64,000 nucleotides of DNA from Phlebotomus papatasi (lineage: Eukaryota; Arthropoda; Insecta; Diptera; Psychodidae). Below the pieces are notes generated by a model. The model ran no database searches. It had not been told where the DNA came from and worked only from the letters and a program-made list of their open reading frames with translations. The translations under genes and the position numbers were made by a program. The DNA is taken from positions 22,692,001 through 22,756,000 of the forward strand of contig NC_077223.1 of the NCBI RefSeq assembly GCF_024763615.1, written 5' to 3'. Below are positions 42,758 to 55,797 of this stretch, piece after piece (position 1 is the stretch's first letter; each line of letters begins with the position of its first letter).

Positions 42758-42817
42758 AGTATAAAAAATAAATAGAATCAATTATGAATTTGAGATTTTA
42801 AAAATTCGCTATTTTTG

Positions 42818-42995
42818 AGTTTAAATATTTACTACATATCAAATAGCTAGAGACTTGTAAAAAATATTGTAGATTCCTTCAACCTTCTACTTTACAATTA
42901 TGTACAGACATAAGAAAAAAATAATTTTAGGTACGTAGTCAGGAAAAATTATTTTCTTTATGGAACACCGGTGTTCCAATCGTCCTTAAAGGGTT
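42818..42995. repeat. Dispersed repeat H, copy 3
   Basis: It matches 11881-12060, ending GAACACCGGTGTTCCAATCG. Confidence 0.65.
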
Positions 42996-44440
42996 AACTG
43001 ATAATAGAAAACGTTAGAATTCTGCATTATTTTCAAGAAAAGCTTTATGAAATTTTGCTAATAAATTGACGTTTTTTCTTTAATATAAATCTCTTCTGAA
43101 GTTATTAAAAATGTGGTCTATGACAATTCGTAATGAAATGTTAATTTATTTTTACGGGATAGATAAATTCAAGAACTATTTAACTATACTGTTAATTTGC
43201 AATGCTTGCACTGGGCTTAGGGAAATTGAGGCATTAAAGCTTAGAAGCTTGCCTGTAATGAGCAAAATATAGAGAAAAATTATTAAAATTCTATTTAAAA
43301 TGTTTAGCTTTGTTATATTCCATTTTTTTTATATCGTCCTTTGTCAACAACTTTAAAAACCAAATTGTTATTTCTAAAAGGATTTGCAAATAATATTATT
43401 AAATAAACGATATCTCTCCTTTAGAAGCTTTTGATTTTTTATTCAGTTTTTTTTTAACGCAACTTGAGTGCTTATTATTATGCATTCGTTTTATAGTCTT
43501 TAATAAAATCATACATTAATGGGATTAAAGAGCTCTCAAAAAAATTGTAAATAGAACTAATTTTTCTAATTTCGTGTGTATTATTTCTTGTAAAATCACA
43601 ATTTTTAATAAATTACAAATCTGAGTATTAGTGGTCAAATTTTATTTATACTTTATTTATAAATTATATTTGCATAGGAAAACAAAAAAGATAATAGAAA
43701 ATATTAAAATTGGGCATTTTTCATAAAAGCTTCTTTTTCTGAAAGGCAAAAAGAATATTGTTATAATATTATAAAGGGATATATGAAAATGTTTTACTAA
43801 TTATTGTGTTAAGAATATAAGAGTCCTTCAAGCAAATTGTACGAAGCCTGCAAAATTTAAAGTCTTTTCTCAAACTATTTTATTGAGTTAAATCTTCTCT
43901 TGCAAAAGAATGAGGATACTCTTGCTCACTCTTTGAGTTTGAGCAATAAAATTCATGAGCCGAATTTTTTTAAATACGCAATCTCAGCCCAAATGGTTAG
44001 AGATAAAAAATTAATCTACCAGTGAAGTAGAAAAGAGATTTTAAATTAAAATAACAGCGATATAAAGCTTTTAAACGTCGGATATAAAGAAATATTCTAA
44101 TTTTGAGTGGATTTTCGCATACAAAAAATGCAATATTAAATATGTGAAATTTGTGCATAAATTTCACATAACTTTAATTATTTAGCATTTTTTACATTTA
44201 CTGAATGTCTTCAACTATATTTAAGACATTTTTGGTCCGATTTCAGAGAAATTTTTGCCATCTAGGCATGTTCAAGAGGTGCCTAGATAGTTTTTGGCTA
44301 TGTAGTCACCTATCAAGTCAGTGGTTGTCGCGATTTCAATTCGTTAACCAACTTAACGAATTCAGAGACTATGGGGATGCGGCAATTCTACAAAATGTGT
44401 CTCGACTACACTCACACACATTCACCAGCAGTGTACATGT
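42996..44440. other. AT-rich intergenic DNA, no gene seen
   Basis: No exon, TIR pair or repeat partner found. A hairpin with 13-bp arms (TAGTCAGACTACA and its inverse) lies just after, at 44450-44482. Confidence 0.5.
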
Positions 44441-44520
44441 ACAGCTATGTAGTCAGACTACACATATATGTAGTCTGACTAGATGCGTTCAGAATTTTCC
44501 CCCAGATTTTACATAACTGA

Positions 44521-45420
44521 ATAGCCTTCCATAAACCTTGTTCCCATGCCAAGTTTCAGCTTTCTACCTTTTCTCAGAGAGAAGTTATAGTAGAAAAAGT
44601 CCTCATTTTGTATGTGGACTGCTGGAATGTGGCGAGAGGAAACGTATATACACGGATAAAAAGCCTTCCATTACCCTTGAACCTATGCCAAGTTTCTGAT
44701 TTCTACTTCTTTTCACAGAGGAGTTATAGTGGAAAAAGTCATTATTTTGTACGGGGGCTACAAGAAGGAGTGGAGGGGGGAGGAGTCTATATACATGGTT
44801 AAGGAACTTTTCATAAACATTGATCCCGTACCAAGTTTCAGCTTCCTATTTCTTCTCAGAGGCTAGTTAAAATGAAAAAAGTCCACATTTTGTATGAGGG
44901 CTACTGGAGGGAGTGGTGGAGGGAGGGGTAGTATCCATAGATAAATAGCTTAACTGTGTTATCACACTTGCACATTAAAATTTTAATATGATTCACATTA
45001 ATTGTCGCTGGTGAGAGTCCAAATGTGTAATTTGTGTGTTTGAATCATTTTATATTCAAAATTTGATCTAATTGTTGATAAAAAAGATAAACTTGACCCG
45101 CAAAATTTGATATAAATTGATTTATAGCATTAATGTGAAAAATTAATGCGATTTTCTCTTTAATTTTTTAATGTGAAAAATATTTATGCTTTAGGTAAAT
45201 TTAAACTTATTTTTGCAGGCCAAGTCCACTTTTTTTATCAATAAATAGAAAAACCCCAAATATTAAGTGACTTAAAGACGCAAATAACATATTTGGACGC
45301 TCACAAGCGACAATTAATGTGAATCACATTAAAATTTTAATGTGCAAGTATGATAACGCCGTAAGTCATACATTGACCCCGTACCGAATTTCATGATGAT
45401 CCCTTTAGCTGATAGTGAGT
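44521..45420. repeat. 140-bp tandem repeat, four units, split by a MITE
   Basis: The block CATGCCAAGTTTCAGCTT (or CCGTACCAAGTTTC) recurs at about 44545, 44684, 44827 and 45380. Removing the MITE at 44956-45360 restores the spacing. Each unit ends in a G-rich tract (GGAGTGGAGGGGG-like). Confidence 0.75.
44956..45360. mobile_element. MITE with about 80-bp inverted ends inserted in the tandem repeat
   Basis: GTTATCACACTTGCACATTA..TTCACATTAATTGTCGCT on the left is mirrored by AGCGACAATTAATGTGAA..TAATGTGCAAGTATGATAAC on the right. Confidence 0.8.
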
Positions 45421-46021
45421 AATCCGATGTCAAAGTAGTTTTTTTTTCGAGAGGACAAAGGCGTATTTACAACGACTCCGGGCGAATATCGTCCTGAGTC
45501 TCGGTAGTTTTTCATCCTACACCATTACCTATAAAATGCGCCTAATTCCATCTGTGGTCGCCATATAGACCAACTCCCATATATTTTTGCCCATTGTCGT
45601 TTCTTCATCATACTTTTCTGAAGATAAGGGAGTTCATGACGAATGTAGCATCATTGCTAACATTTCAATGCAAAGGCATGACATTTCCTATGTTTCCCAT
45701 ATGTTTCTAGCGTTCCGAAAAAACTTCTGAGTTTTTTAGCTGTTTTCTGACTTTATAGAATGAATTAGCAAAAACTACAAATACAAAACAAAAGCCAACT
45801 TAATAGTGAAGAGGCAACCGAAAACCCTAAATTGGCAACCTAAGTAGTTTTGGAGATATCTCGTGAAATATATACGAAAACAGGAGAACATTTACACTGA
45901 AACCGTTCGCATTTTTCTTATCTAATGTCACCTCCTTGTTTCAATGAATGCAATAGAGCAAAATTTTTTTAGATAGTTTCTAAGTTGATACTCGTCCAAA
46001 AAAAAAAGAAGTAAAAATATG
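45421..46021. other. Intergenic DNA, no gene seen
   Basis: Spacer between the tandem repeat and the FATP 3' end. No exon or repeat partner was noticed. Confidence 0.5.
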
Positions 46022-46041
46022 TTTATTGCAAAAAGTTTATT
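46022..46041 (-). terminator. Likely polyadenylation signals of the FATP gene
   Basis: Two AATAAA hexamers on the minus strand (46027-46022 and 46041-46036) lie about 300 bp after the FATP stop codon, a normal 3' UTR length. Confidence 0.45.
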
Positions 46042-46339
46042 TAAATAATTAACATCCTCTTGAAAAAAAATTATTTGCTATATAAAATGTAACAAATTCT
46101 TACACAATTCTCTCTCATTTCTAATGTTCTAGTTTTAACAATTCTTCAACCAGTTTTTTTTTAATCTACGGATCTTAAAACTAAAGTCGTAGCAAAAGAT
46201 TATGTACACTCATAAAAATAGTATAACTTTTTTATCACACATTAAAGTAACACCTAAAACGTTCAATTATAGTCAAGAATACAGAAAACTCAGGGTTTTC
46301 TATCAAGTTTTTGCTAAGGAGTTGATACGGCTATCGCTC

Positions 46340-47712
46340 CTAAAATCTTATCTCTCCAGAGCAGATTTTGGCATAGGCGTCCATCGTCAGCTCCTCGTAC
46401 TGACCTTTGGATGTGAGGTAGTAGAGGGGATCTGTGACAATTTCTGGATTGAAACCCTCATTCTGGAGGTCCAGTTTTTTGAGTTTAAACGTGCCGGTCA
46501 TGTCGACTTTAACCAAGAGTCGAACAAATAGGGGCCTAGCGTATGTTGGCAAGGCTTTGCGTAGACCATCGGCAAGGGCTTTGAGGTCCACTGTGCGTTC
46601 AGGATCGAGAATTGCGGTCATTCCGGCACGTCCCTCGAGATTGGGAATTTCCACACCAAATACCACGGCATCCCTGTATCCAGCCACATTGCTCACCTGT
46701 GCCTCCACTTCACTCGTAGACACATTCTCACCCTTCCACCGGAAGGTGTCTCCTGTTCGATCCTTAAAGTATAGATTACCCCTCTCATCGGCTGTCAGGA
46801 GATCTCCTGACAAGAAGGCCGAATCTCCTTTCTTGAAAATATCCCGTACGATCTTCTTCTCCGAAGCGGCTTTGTCGACATAACCCAGGAAAGCTCGAGA
46901 GGGATTACCCTCAATGATTTTCCCAATAAAGACGCCTGGTTCGTTGGGTTTGCACAATTGACAGAGTCCATTGCGTCCTCTAATGGGTTCCCCTGTGGCT
47001 GGATCTGCTCGAATAATTGAAATCGGGTAGACTTGGGGAATGATCCGGGAGACAAAGCCAATAGCCCCAACAGTATTGTCAATATTTACAATATTGGCAT
47101 TTCCTTCAGTAGCTCCGTAGAATTCAGCCACTCTGGGAATCTTAAATCTCTCCACGAATTGCGGCCAGATCTGTGGCCGAAGACCATTGCCAAACACCAG
47201 TCGAATCTGGTGAGCCTTGTCCGAGGGAGATGGAGGAGTGGCTAGGACATATCTGCACATTTCTCCAATATACTGTGCCACGGTGCACTTGTATTTCTGA
47301 CAATCCGGGAAGTATCCACTGGCCGAGAACTTCTTCCGGATGACCACAGTAGCTCCGAACAAGATCGCCTGGCCGGCATTCATAATTCCTCCGGCTGTAT
47401 GATAGAGTGGGAGGGGAGTGTAGAAGATATCGTCTTGACGGAATTTGGCCAGGTGATGAATGGCAGCACAGATGAAGATGTACCTTGAGTGTGTGATCAC
47501 AGCAGCTTTAGGCATACCCGTCGTTCCCGACGTGTAGATGTAGAGCAAACGGTCATGATGATTGGCTTTTTTGGCAGTTGGCCTATCCTTGGAAGCTGCC
47601 AACATTAGACTGGTCAGATCCTTTGCCGTGCTCTGGCATTTACCATTTGCAGCATCGTTGAATTGATACAGTGACACAGATGATGGCATTGTTGGGAGGA
47701 TTTCCTCGACAG
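46340..47712 (-). CDS. FATP last exon (AMP-binding core to stop)
   Basis: Acceptor CGGCAG precedes 47712 on the minus strand. The exon runs 457 codons with the stop at 46342-46340. It contains all the catalytic motifs and the C-terminal domain (KLKKLDLQNEGFNP). Confidence 0.94.
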
Positions 47713-50700
47713 CTGCCGAAAAAATGAAATGCAAATTTATTCATCTATTCGAACATTGACCAACTGCTATTTTAACGAGATTGCGCTTCAAGTTCACCAA
47801 AATAATTTTGTCATTGGATTTCTTCAGGCTATTTCTTCACACGAGAAATGCAGAAATGGTTTTTACTGTTTTGAGTGGGACATGAAGAAATTAAGTAAAG
47901 TTAATTATTTCTTCAGTTAAATTGAATAAATCATGGTAGGGTAAATGTCCTAATTCAAAACCATTTCCAGATGCTTTAACTTGACAGAAGATTCAACACA
48001 TTAAGTTCATATTTTTTCTGAAGGAAATTACATAAATTTGCTCATTGACTCTTCTAGAATGTTACTGTTTAGTGAAAATTCTTTAGATATAATTTGAAAA
48101 CTTCTTAAATACAAGAAAAATACACGAGTGTAAAATACACTTCTATTGGAAACAAATTAATCCAAATGGAGACAAGGGAACTTTTCTAATTGGAGACAAA
48201 CAGTATAAGTGAAACCGCGACGAAGGGCTTCCAAAACCTTGTTGAGTTGCTCTTGAGTGAAGGATTTGTACTTATTCCTTATCTTTTCTCTTTTCCCATC
48301 TAAAACCATAAGAAAATCTCTCCAAAAATCATATTTCCGGGGTTTCCTATTGAAGCATTTGCAGACACTTCAGAAAAACCCTTTTTGTTCACGAAATAGG
48401 TAATTATTTCATTTGAAAAGTTCACGTACCGTTAAAAATAAAGATGAGCACTTAATTTAAGTAAAATTAGCCAGAAGTACGACATAAATGTTAAACAAAA
48501 CAAATAAACAATAAATAAAATTAATAAGATTCGAATCAAAATATGATAATACTCCATGTCTGGTACTATTTGACCCAGAATTTTTGAGAATGGTCACAAA
48601 ATTACCTTTTAGAAATCGGCTCAATAAACGTATTTCCCTACAAAATAGGGGAAAATTACTTTCACAAAGTTGTAGAGCGGTAAATTTCCTATAAAACTGA
48701 GCTAATTAGAAATTTTTGAAGCGATCGAGTAGCTTACAAAAAAATAAAATTTCCGTTTTGTGGCTTTTTGCCCCAGTCTCCACTACTCTTTTCCGTTGTA
48801 AATTTTAGTAAATAGAGTTAAAACAACTCTTCGTGCAAGTTGAATTGTTTCGTCGGATATCGATGTAATTAATACTCTTTCTCGATGTAAAATTTCATCT
48901 CGACTGAAGTATATGCTTAAGTGTTTTCGTTTTAAGAATATACTTCAGTAAAGAAGATTTTCGTGCGATAAACTTCAAATGGAACATCAACTAGAAATGT
49001 GCCTAAGAGTGTTTCATGCAGACATGTGCGTGTATCATACGTGATATTTCGCTCGAAACATAGGAAACTTCAGGACAATAATTAATGAAGAAAATGATAA
49101 AATAAAAATAAATAAATAATTGCAAAACATTCATTTTGGGATATGAAAGGGTTATTTCAACTCGAAAAAGAGATTTTTAACTCTTGGAACGAATTATTTT
49201 AACTCTTAAAACGAGTTATTTTCAGTCTTAAAAAGAGTTATTTACACTCTTTTGTCATGTAAATTTTAGGAAAAAAAAGTTAAAACAACTCTTCTAAATA
49301 TTACACATAAATAGAACTAAAATCAAGTCTAAAATATAGTTAATCGAAAATCACAACGAAAAAGAGTTAATTCAACATCGATTCGAGTAAATTTTACTCG
49401 ATTATTGTTCTGAGTGCAGGCAAAAACGTCAGGATTTTTTAAGAAGGGCAATTTTTGATGAAAGTTGCTTCTAGTGTGTACCTTTAGATACCATAACATT
49501 AGAAATTAAAAAAAAAGACTAATAGTAAATGCCTGCAGAAATTATAGCATTTTTTGCTACTATAGGGTAAAGTGGTACAAGTTGGACAGTGGTAGAAGTT
49601 GGACAATGGTACAATTTGGACAGGGCTTTTGGTCTTGATAAATTTAGTACTTCATTTTTATTTGTATATTTTTAATGCTTTAGTTTTAAAATTTGGTTCC
49701 TTATGCTTAAAAACAAATTTTGTACTGTATTTATCAAGAAAAAAGCCATGTCTAACTTGTACCGGCGAATTGTCCAACTTGAAACACTAATTCCAAATTA
49801 TACACTTTACCCTAGCCAATAAAAGACTACTTTACTGATTGAGTTGTTCCACAAAAAATTGAAGTATTCTTGAATTCCCTTCTATATAAACAAAAATATG
49901 AAATTGAAAACTAGCACTTTCATAATGTTCATAGATCTAATTAAAAAGTTATTTTTGTCCAAATACCTTATCGTTTTTTTTTTTTTAAATTAATAGGGGA
50001 ATGTTGGCATGGTTCGCATAGAGTGAACCTTCAAACAATGCAAATTTTCTCTTTATTTGCAAAGAGCAAGTTTGTCATTTCTTAGTCATAAGATAGATCA
50101 TTTTTAAGCTCATGAAATGAGATGAGAAATAGTAAGTCAGCTCTTCGCAAACAAAGACAAAATCCGAATGGTTTGAAGGTTCACTCTATGCGAACCATGC
50201 CTACATTCCCCTCCAAAAGAAATTTAGTAAATTTTTTTCAAATATCTTATTTTGGAAGTAAATCGATCTGTGAAGTATTTGTTTCTCAGTCAAGGAAGTA
50301 TTATGAAAAAGTAATAGTTTTAAAGAAAAAAATGCCTAATGTTTTCTTTTAACTGTATTTTTTAAAGGCGCTGAGATCAGTGATATCAATAATTTAAAAT
50401 ATAGGGCAAATGTGCCAAATTTCGGCATAGTTGCATGCAAGCGCCAAGGTCTCAAGTTTGAAATGCAATATTATTAATAAAAATTGAATATTTTTATTAC
50501 TTCTTTCTAAGGAGTATTGCTTGGAACCTTGTAGACGGTTTATCGTCTTTATTTTATCTAAAATCATTCTTAATACATTTTTAAATAAATAAAAATGTTG
50601 GCATAGCTTTGGTGCCTTATTTCGGCCACCTTCATTCTCATAGTTCTTTGCCCATCGGGAATTCTTCAAATGTCTTTTTACATCATCTTGTTTGTGGAAT

Positions 50701-53171
50701 CTGCATTTTTTGTTATTCTTTTGCACTGTATTATCTCTAGAGTATTTAAAAACCAAAAATTCATGAAAATTCGCGGAACAAAAAATATGGCCGGAATTAC
50801 AAGCTGGCCGCAATTAGGCACACTTACCCTATTGCTTTGAAATTTGAAATACGAATATTTAGAGATAACTACCTTCATAAGTAAAACAATTTAAAAAAAA
50901 AACGTTTTTATGCACCCTCTGATCCAGAATCCTTCTTAATTTTCAATTTGCTAAGAATAGGGTAACGTATGGTATTTTTGGACAAGGTGCTTTTCGGGAC
51001 ATAATATGGGTATTTTGGGACACATCAGAAATCCTATAAATATTTGTTTTCTAATTATTTTTAAGTTCTATATGAAATATCAACCTCTTTACATATCAGA
51101 TAAACATAAAACTTCTGAAATTCTATTTAATTTAAAGCGTGAAATAAATCAACAATAATTTAAATAAAGTATTCATGGACTATTGAAAAATATTCACAAA
51201 AATTGACTTAGGTATGATTGTTCAGCAAAGATGAAACATAATTAATGAAACAAAAAGATTTGAAAATAATAATTTACAGTAATGTCTGGCTCGGCCTGTC
51301 TGGCTAATTTTTTACTCCCTCTTTTCCAAAAAAGTACGTTTGGGAAATTTTTTTATCGCTAGAAAAGTTGTTTTTTATCGACTAAAATAATTAAGAATAA
51401 GAGATATTTTAAGGTAAATGATGATTTGTAAATATCTCACGTATGAACATATTTAAAATTTTTACCAATAACTAAAGAATTCTTAAAAATCCTTTATTAA
51501 TCTTAAAAGTTTTCATGGAAGATTTACTGGCCAATATGTAATCTAAAAACGATAAATGCCATCTAATTCGACTGAAATTCGCATCTCTCATCAACTTGTA
51601 ATTAATATCTTAGCTCTTTTGATCTTTCGTTTAGAACTAAATTCATTGTATACACTCTTTTAGAAAAGTTTAGACGTGATTACTAATGAAAATTAGTTGT
51701 TCGGGCGATTATTATCAAATCTATTTAAAGTAGTTCTTATATTCTTAAAACATTATACTCATAATAAATTTATTAGTAGTGAGAATATAAGACAATATTT
51801 ACGTGGATAAGTTGCGGCAATTATTTCATAATGCTTTCATACAATTATATTTGCTTGTGTTAATTAAATGAAATCATTATCCCAACTAATATTGGTCACT
51901 AATTCCTTTTAGTTCTCACAACCAATGTAAATAGATGGGCCTTTATTTTCATAAAGTTATGACTACTTTTCCAATAGTAAAGAGTGGTTTTTATTTTAGT
52001 AATGCGTTGAAGTTCTTTCGAATTTTAAGCAACTAATAAGAAATATGCATCACAATGAATGCTATATAGTAACCACAACTAATATGATATAGTTATTACA
52101 GCCAATAAGATGGGTATCAACCCCATTTATTTAGTAATTGGAACTAATATGTTATAGTACCCATTACTATTTTGATTTAGTTGTGACAACTAAATGAAAA
52201 GGATACTTTAACTAACTGTGGTCAACTATTTCATTTAGTTACCCAAACTAAATATATAGTTGGGTCTATATTTACTATATTTTATAGTTCTAATAACTGC
52301 ATATGAGCTTGTACGAACTAATTTTTTCTAAGAGTGTAGAATTAGCCTTTGATAAAAGGTTGAATCATTTGAACTTAATACAATGTTTATTTCATAATAA
52401 CTACATTGCTTTACTCAGCAAAAAAAGATAAACTCCTATAAAATTTTTCAAGTCTATTTAATGCATCTATAAATGTGTTTGTACAGGTTTTTCCGCGAAA
52501 TGTTGATTGCAAGGACTATACCAATGAATCTTCTTTATTCATTCGTTAAAAATATTGCAAAATTCGCGTGCAAAAGTCCATAGTAAATACGATGATGTCA
52601 CGCCAAATAAAATTTTAAGCACGGTCACATAAATGGAAATATTTTTTGCGTCTAACTATTCAGTTATTTAGCGTCTTCAGCGCACGAGGGTAAGAGTGTT
52701 AATATAAGTTTTGGGAAATAATTGTCCGCAGAAGAAATATCTCCAAAGATAATTGTTTAGGCAAATATTTTTCATTACTCACCTTCAATGAGTGATTCCC
52801 CAAAGATAAGTGCGTTGCACTTTGCCACTGTAACACTGTGCAGAAGAGATGCTTGACGAAGATTATGGTTGATGAGCGGCACAATGACGCCCAGGCGAGA
52901 TAATCCCATCCATATGGCGATAAATTCTGGGCGATTTTCCAGAAGAAGCCCCACAACATCACCATGCTTATAGCCATGGGAGTGGAAGACATTAGCTACA
53001 CGATTCGAAAATTCATCAACTTCCCGGAATGTCCAGGTGCGACCTTCGAAGACAAAGCAGGACTTGTGTGGTGTTTTAGCTACATGTTCAGCAAATACAT
53101 CCGCTACAGTAGCATTGCTTCTCTGCAGTTTCTTAACCAACAACAACAGTTTAATATACCGGAAGAGAGCC
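46340..53171 (-). CDS. Long-chain fatty acid transport protein (FATP/SLC27A family acyl-CoA synthetase), 3' two exons
   Basis: FATPs are membrane-bound acyl-CoA synthetases that couple fatty acid uptake to CoA activation. Exons on the minus strand are 53171-52783 and 47712-46340, about 586 residues. Typical family length is 620-650, so roughly 40-60 N-terminal residues, probably with the first membrane segment, lie in unseen 5' exon(s). Motifs: AMP-binding YTSGTTGMPKAA, PLYHTAGG, EFYGATEGN, LSGDLL, and the FATP signature FRWKGENVSTSEVE. It ends AKICSGEIRF, the usual FATP terminus. The 5.07-kb intron between the two exons is full of MITEs. The gene faces AGO2 tail to tail. Which SLC27A paralogue it is cannot be told. 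Confidence 0.93.
48540..48790. repeat. Dispersed repeat L, copy 1
   Basis: GATAAATTTCCTATAA..AAAATTTCCGTTTTGTGG..TTGCCCCA here resembles 57415-57545, and a weaker relative lies near 62500-63065. Confidence 0.4.
49563..49814. mobile_element. TA-flanked MITE (AGGGTAAAGTGGTACAAG ends)
   Basis: Body 49565-49812, ends GGGTAAAGTGGTACAAGTTG and a looser inverse ..ACACTTTACCC, inside TA. Its end is like that of the DD37E remnant at 30704 (AGGGTAAAGTGGTA), so that family may have moved it. Confidence 0.7.
49994..50211. mobile_element. Palindromic MITE (GGGGAATGTTGGCATGG ends)
   Basis: Arms of about 42 bp: GGGGAATG.TGGCATGGTTCG and GTGAACCTTCAAAC mirrored at the right end by GTTTGAAGGTTCAC and CGAACCATGCC.ACATTCCCC. 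Confidence 0.8.
50402..50831. mobile_element. MITE family G, copy 1
   Basis: Body 50404-50829, ends GGGCAAATGTGCCAAATTTC and CACTTACCC, inside TA. It matches 60137-60559 across the body. Confidence 0.8.
50959..51240. mobile_element. MITE family M, left-end fragment
   Basis: It begins AGGGTAACGTATGGTATTTT. Its part near 51065-51160 (TTTTTAAGTTCTATATGAAA and TAATTTAAAGCGTGAAATA) matches 56096-56190. The other terminus (ACCACACGTTACCCT) is seen at 56617-56632. Confidence 0.55.
51652..52338. mobile_element. TIR element with periodic AACTA/TAGTT words
   Basis: Ends ACACTCTTTTAGAAAAG and inverse TTTTTTCTAAGAGTGT. The interior repeats short palindromic pairs (AACTAA/TTAGTT) every 30-60 bp. No coding frame. 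Confidence 0.6.
52783..53171 (-). CDS. FATP exon (N-terminal part of the AMP-binding domain)
   Basis: Acceptor TTTCCAG just above 53171 and donor GTGAGT below 52783 on the minus strand. It encodes ALFRYIKLLLLVKKLQRSN, TVADVFAEHV, FSNRVANVF, VGLLLENRPEF, and ends GESLIE plus one base. Phase matches the next exon (split Ala codon). Confidence 0.9.
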
Positions 53172-53986
53172 CTGGAAACGAAAGAAAATGCCTTTAGTAA
53201 ATAATCTCATGCATGGAGAGGTTTTAGCAGCTAAAATGAAGATGTGATAATGAAATGGAATTTGAAACTGAAAGTGATAATTTCGGCGAGACTCTGTGAC
53301 ACACATTTTTTCCCCAATATTGTGACGTTATTTTCACTATTTTAGTCTTTAAGATGTTTTGCTTAAATACATACATCGAGAAAAGAATACTGAATTTAGG
53401 CAGTTAATTTTAACATAATTAGTTATGGCCTGATGGAAGATATTTTGAGAATAATAGTGTACACCACTTCCTTATGATGCTTCTGCGATACTTCTAATCG
53501 AAGAACATAACGAGGTGAGGACAAAAAATGGCTATTTGTTCCTGTACATAATTTCAATAATTACCATAAAATTAAAAACAATTCAAAAACACTAAGATTT
53601 AGCTCACCTTAAGAACATTTTACTCTAAAAAAGTGTATTTTTCTGATTGAATTTTAGAAACTTCCCAAAATTATTCAATTTCGATTAAAAAAACTCTGAA
53701 TAAAATCTTAGAAACTTGGAATAGATTTCTTATGGGATAACTTTGGGGAGAAGCTTTTGATCAACTTTTCTAAAAGAAAGCAAAATGTTATCTGTGAAGG
53801 AGTTTTTAGGAAATGTCTGAAGTTTTTCACATCTACCCAAATACTCAAAATTGGTTTTGAATTGAATATTTCGGAGTATTTTTGAAAGAATCTGGAAAAA
53901 TCTTGGTATCTTTAGCAAGCTTTCAGCACGAAATCCTCCAGGTTCAGTAGGATTGAGTTTAAATTAGATTATTTTTAAACACAATA
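53172..53986. other. FATP intron or upstream DNA, no exon seen
   Basis: No candidate for the missing FATP 5' exon here. AT-rich unique sequence. Confidence 0.5.
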
Positions 53987-54242
53987 CACTGAGAAAAATC
54001 CGAAAAAGTTAAAACAACATTCCGGAAATGTTTATTTTACACTGCAGTATTTATCAGAAATCGGTGTAAATATTATGCTTTTTAGGTGTATTAAGGGTTA
54101 AAGTTATCCTTTTTCATGGTTATTTTACCCTTAAAAAGGTGTAAAATTAACATTAGAAAATTTTAATATATTTTTACACCTAAAAAGTGTTAAAGTTATG
54201 AGGAAAAAAAGTTAATCGCACCCTCGTTTTTTTCTCAGTATA
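53985..54242. mobile_element. MITE family E, copy 2 (reverse)
   Basis: Body 53987-54240, begins CACTGAGAAAAATCCGAAAA and ends ..TTTTTCTCAGTA, inside TA. Confidence 0.8.
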
Positions 54243-54838
54243 AGAACATTTTTTTACCGGAATATCTCTGAATATGTTTACGTATTTATGAAATGGACTT
54301 ATGGTGAATTGTAGACAGAGATCTTGTAGAATACTTCCAATGTACAGTGAGTGTCAATAGTTTGTTACCTAATGGATGTTTGAGAAATCAAGTGAAAAAA
54401 ATGATAGAAAAAAATACTTTTCCAAATTTTTCTTTTTGCAGATGAGTTCCTTGTAATCCGTAGATATTATTTATAGTTTTCAAAAAAAAATAATTAATTT
54501 TATTTCATATCAAAAATAATTGTTTTCCAAAAGTTGGTCATTTTTGAAAAATCAAAAGTTTGTTGCCTCATTAAAAAAACTAATTCAAAATGGTGAAAAC
54601 GTGCAACCAACTTTATGTAAGCCGGTTACATTTTGAGCTTATGTCATTTGATAGGCAAATGGTGGATTTGTATATTTTTAAGGCTGTCAATGTTAAATAT
54701 ATAGGTGTAAGAGTGATGATAAATAACAAGAAATAATCAGTTTTTTGATAATTCATAATTTAGGTTATAATGGCAAATTACAAAAAGTTGAAAGGTGGGA
54801 TATTGTCCAGAGATACTGCTGGAAGGAATCGGCGTCGC

Positions 54839-55797
54839 TTAACTCTTTCGCGTCCCACTTTTATTCAGCAGATGAATTCATGTAAAATTGAGTTTTTCCT
54901 AATGCTTTATGATCAAATATAATAGTTCAGAGAGGAATAAAAATTTTCCATTGCGTGAAAACTCGGAAAAACCCCGGGTCATATATGACCCTGTTGTCCT
55001 CAAGGGAAGTGTACATACCATTTTCAAAATCTATATCACGGGCTTTCTAAGAGTTTTTTTTTGCTTGAAGTTGTTAATTTGGCCAAAACCATGGCAAACT
55101 GGATTGCTTTGATGAACACTGTACTCCTGGTGTTCAAGGAATCTTCCTGGAAATTCCTTGAACAGTCACTGTCACAATATTTTGAGTGGTATTTGGCAAA
55201 AATAAACTTGTATACATATTTATTCACACACAATACAATTGCACAATATGAGACGCTTGCAGAATACTCTAAAATATTGCAAAATATGTTATAATTCATC
55301 AGATATAAGATGAAATGTCCAGGAGCAAGATGTCCCACCTGCATTTCACAAAGAAAAACAATGTCATAACTACATTTCGCTATAGATTTGGGACGAAAAC
55401 ACTGTTACCCTTGGCGACCACAGGGTCATATATGACCCGGAAAATTCTACACACTTTTCTGGAAAATTGACAGTAGTTTATTATATCAAAATATGCAATA
55501 TACAATCTTTGGATATTCTATTTTGTGTTTCTAAAGAACTTTTTGCTGAAAAAAATATATTAATATAAAAAATTTTGAAAAAGAAAAGTCATTTCATAAA
55601 GTTCGAAATTCGTGATTTTTGATCTCAAATATTTTCTTTTCCTGAATATCCGGAGTCTTGAGAAAATTAGCCAAGAATCTTACATCCTTCTATTATGATG
55701 TCGTGCACAAACCGATAGATTTCAATTAATATAAATAGTCAAAAAAAATTGTTGTTTCCCCGGGTCATATATGACCCTAATGACGCGAAAGAGTTAA
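54839..55797. mobile_element. TTAA-flanked element, related to family F
   Basis: Body 54843-55793 (951 bp) between TTAA sites, 12-bp perfect TIR CTCTTTCGCGTC. The palindrome GGGTCATATATGACCC occurs three times inside (54976, 55423, 55762). Its right part resembles element F (run of T, GACTATTTA, GATCAAAAATCACGAA-type text). No recognisable transposase. Confidence 0.75.

Noticed and set aside
42573..42781. Frames of alternating Ile-Tyr
   Set aside because: They are the (TA)n microsatellite read on both strands.
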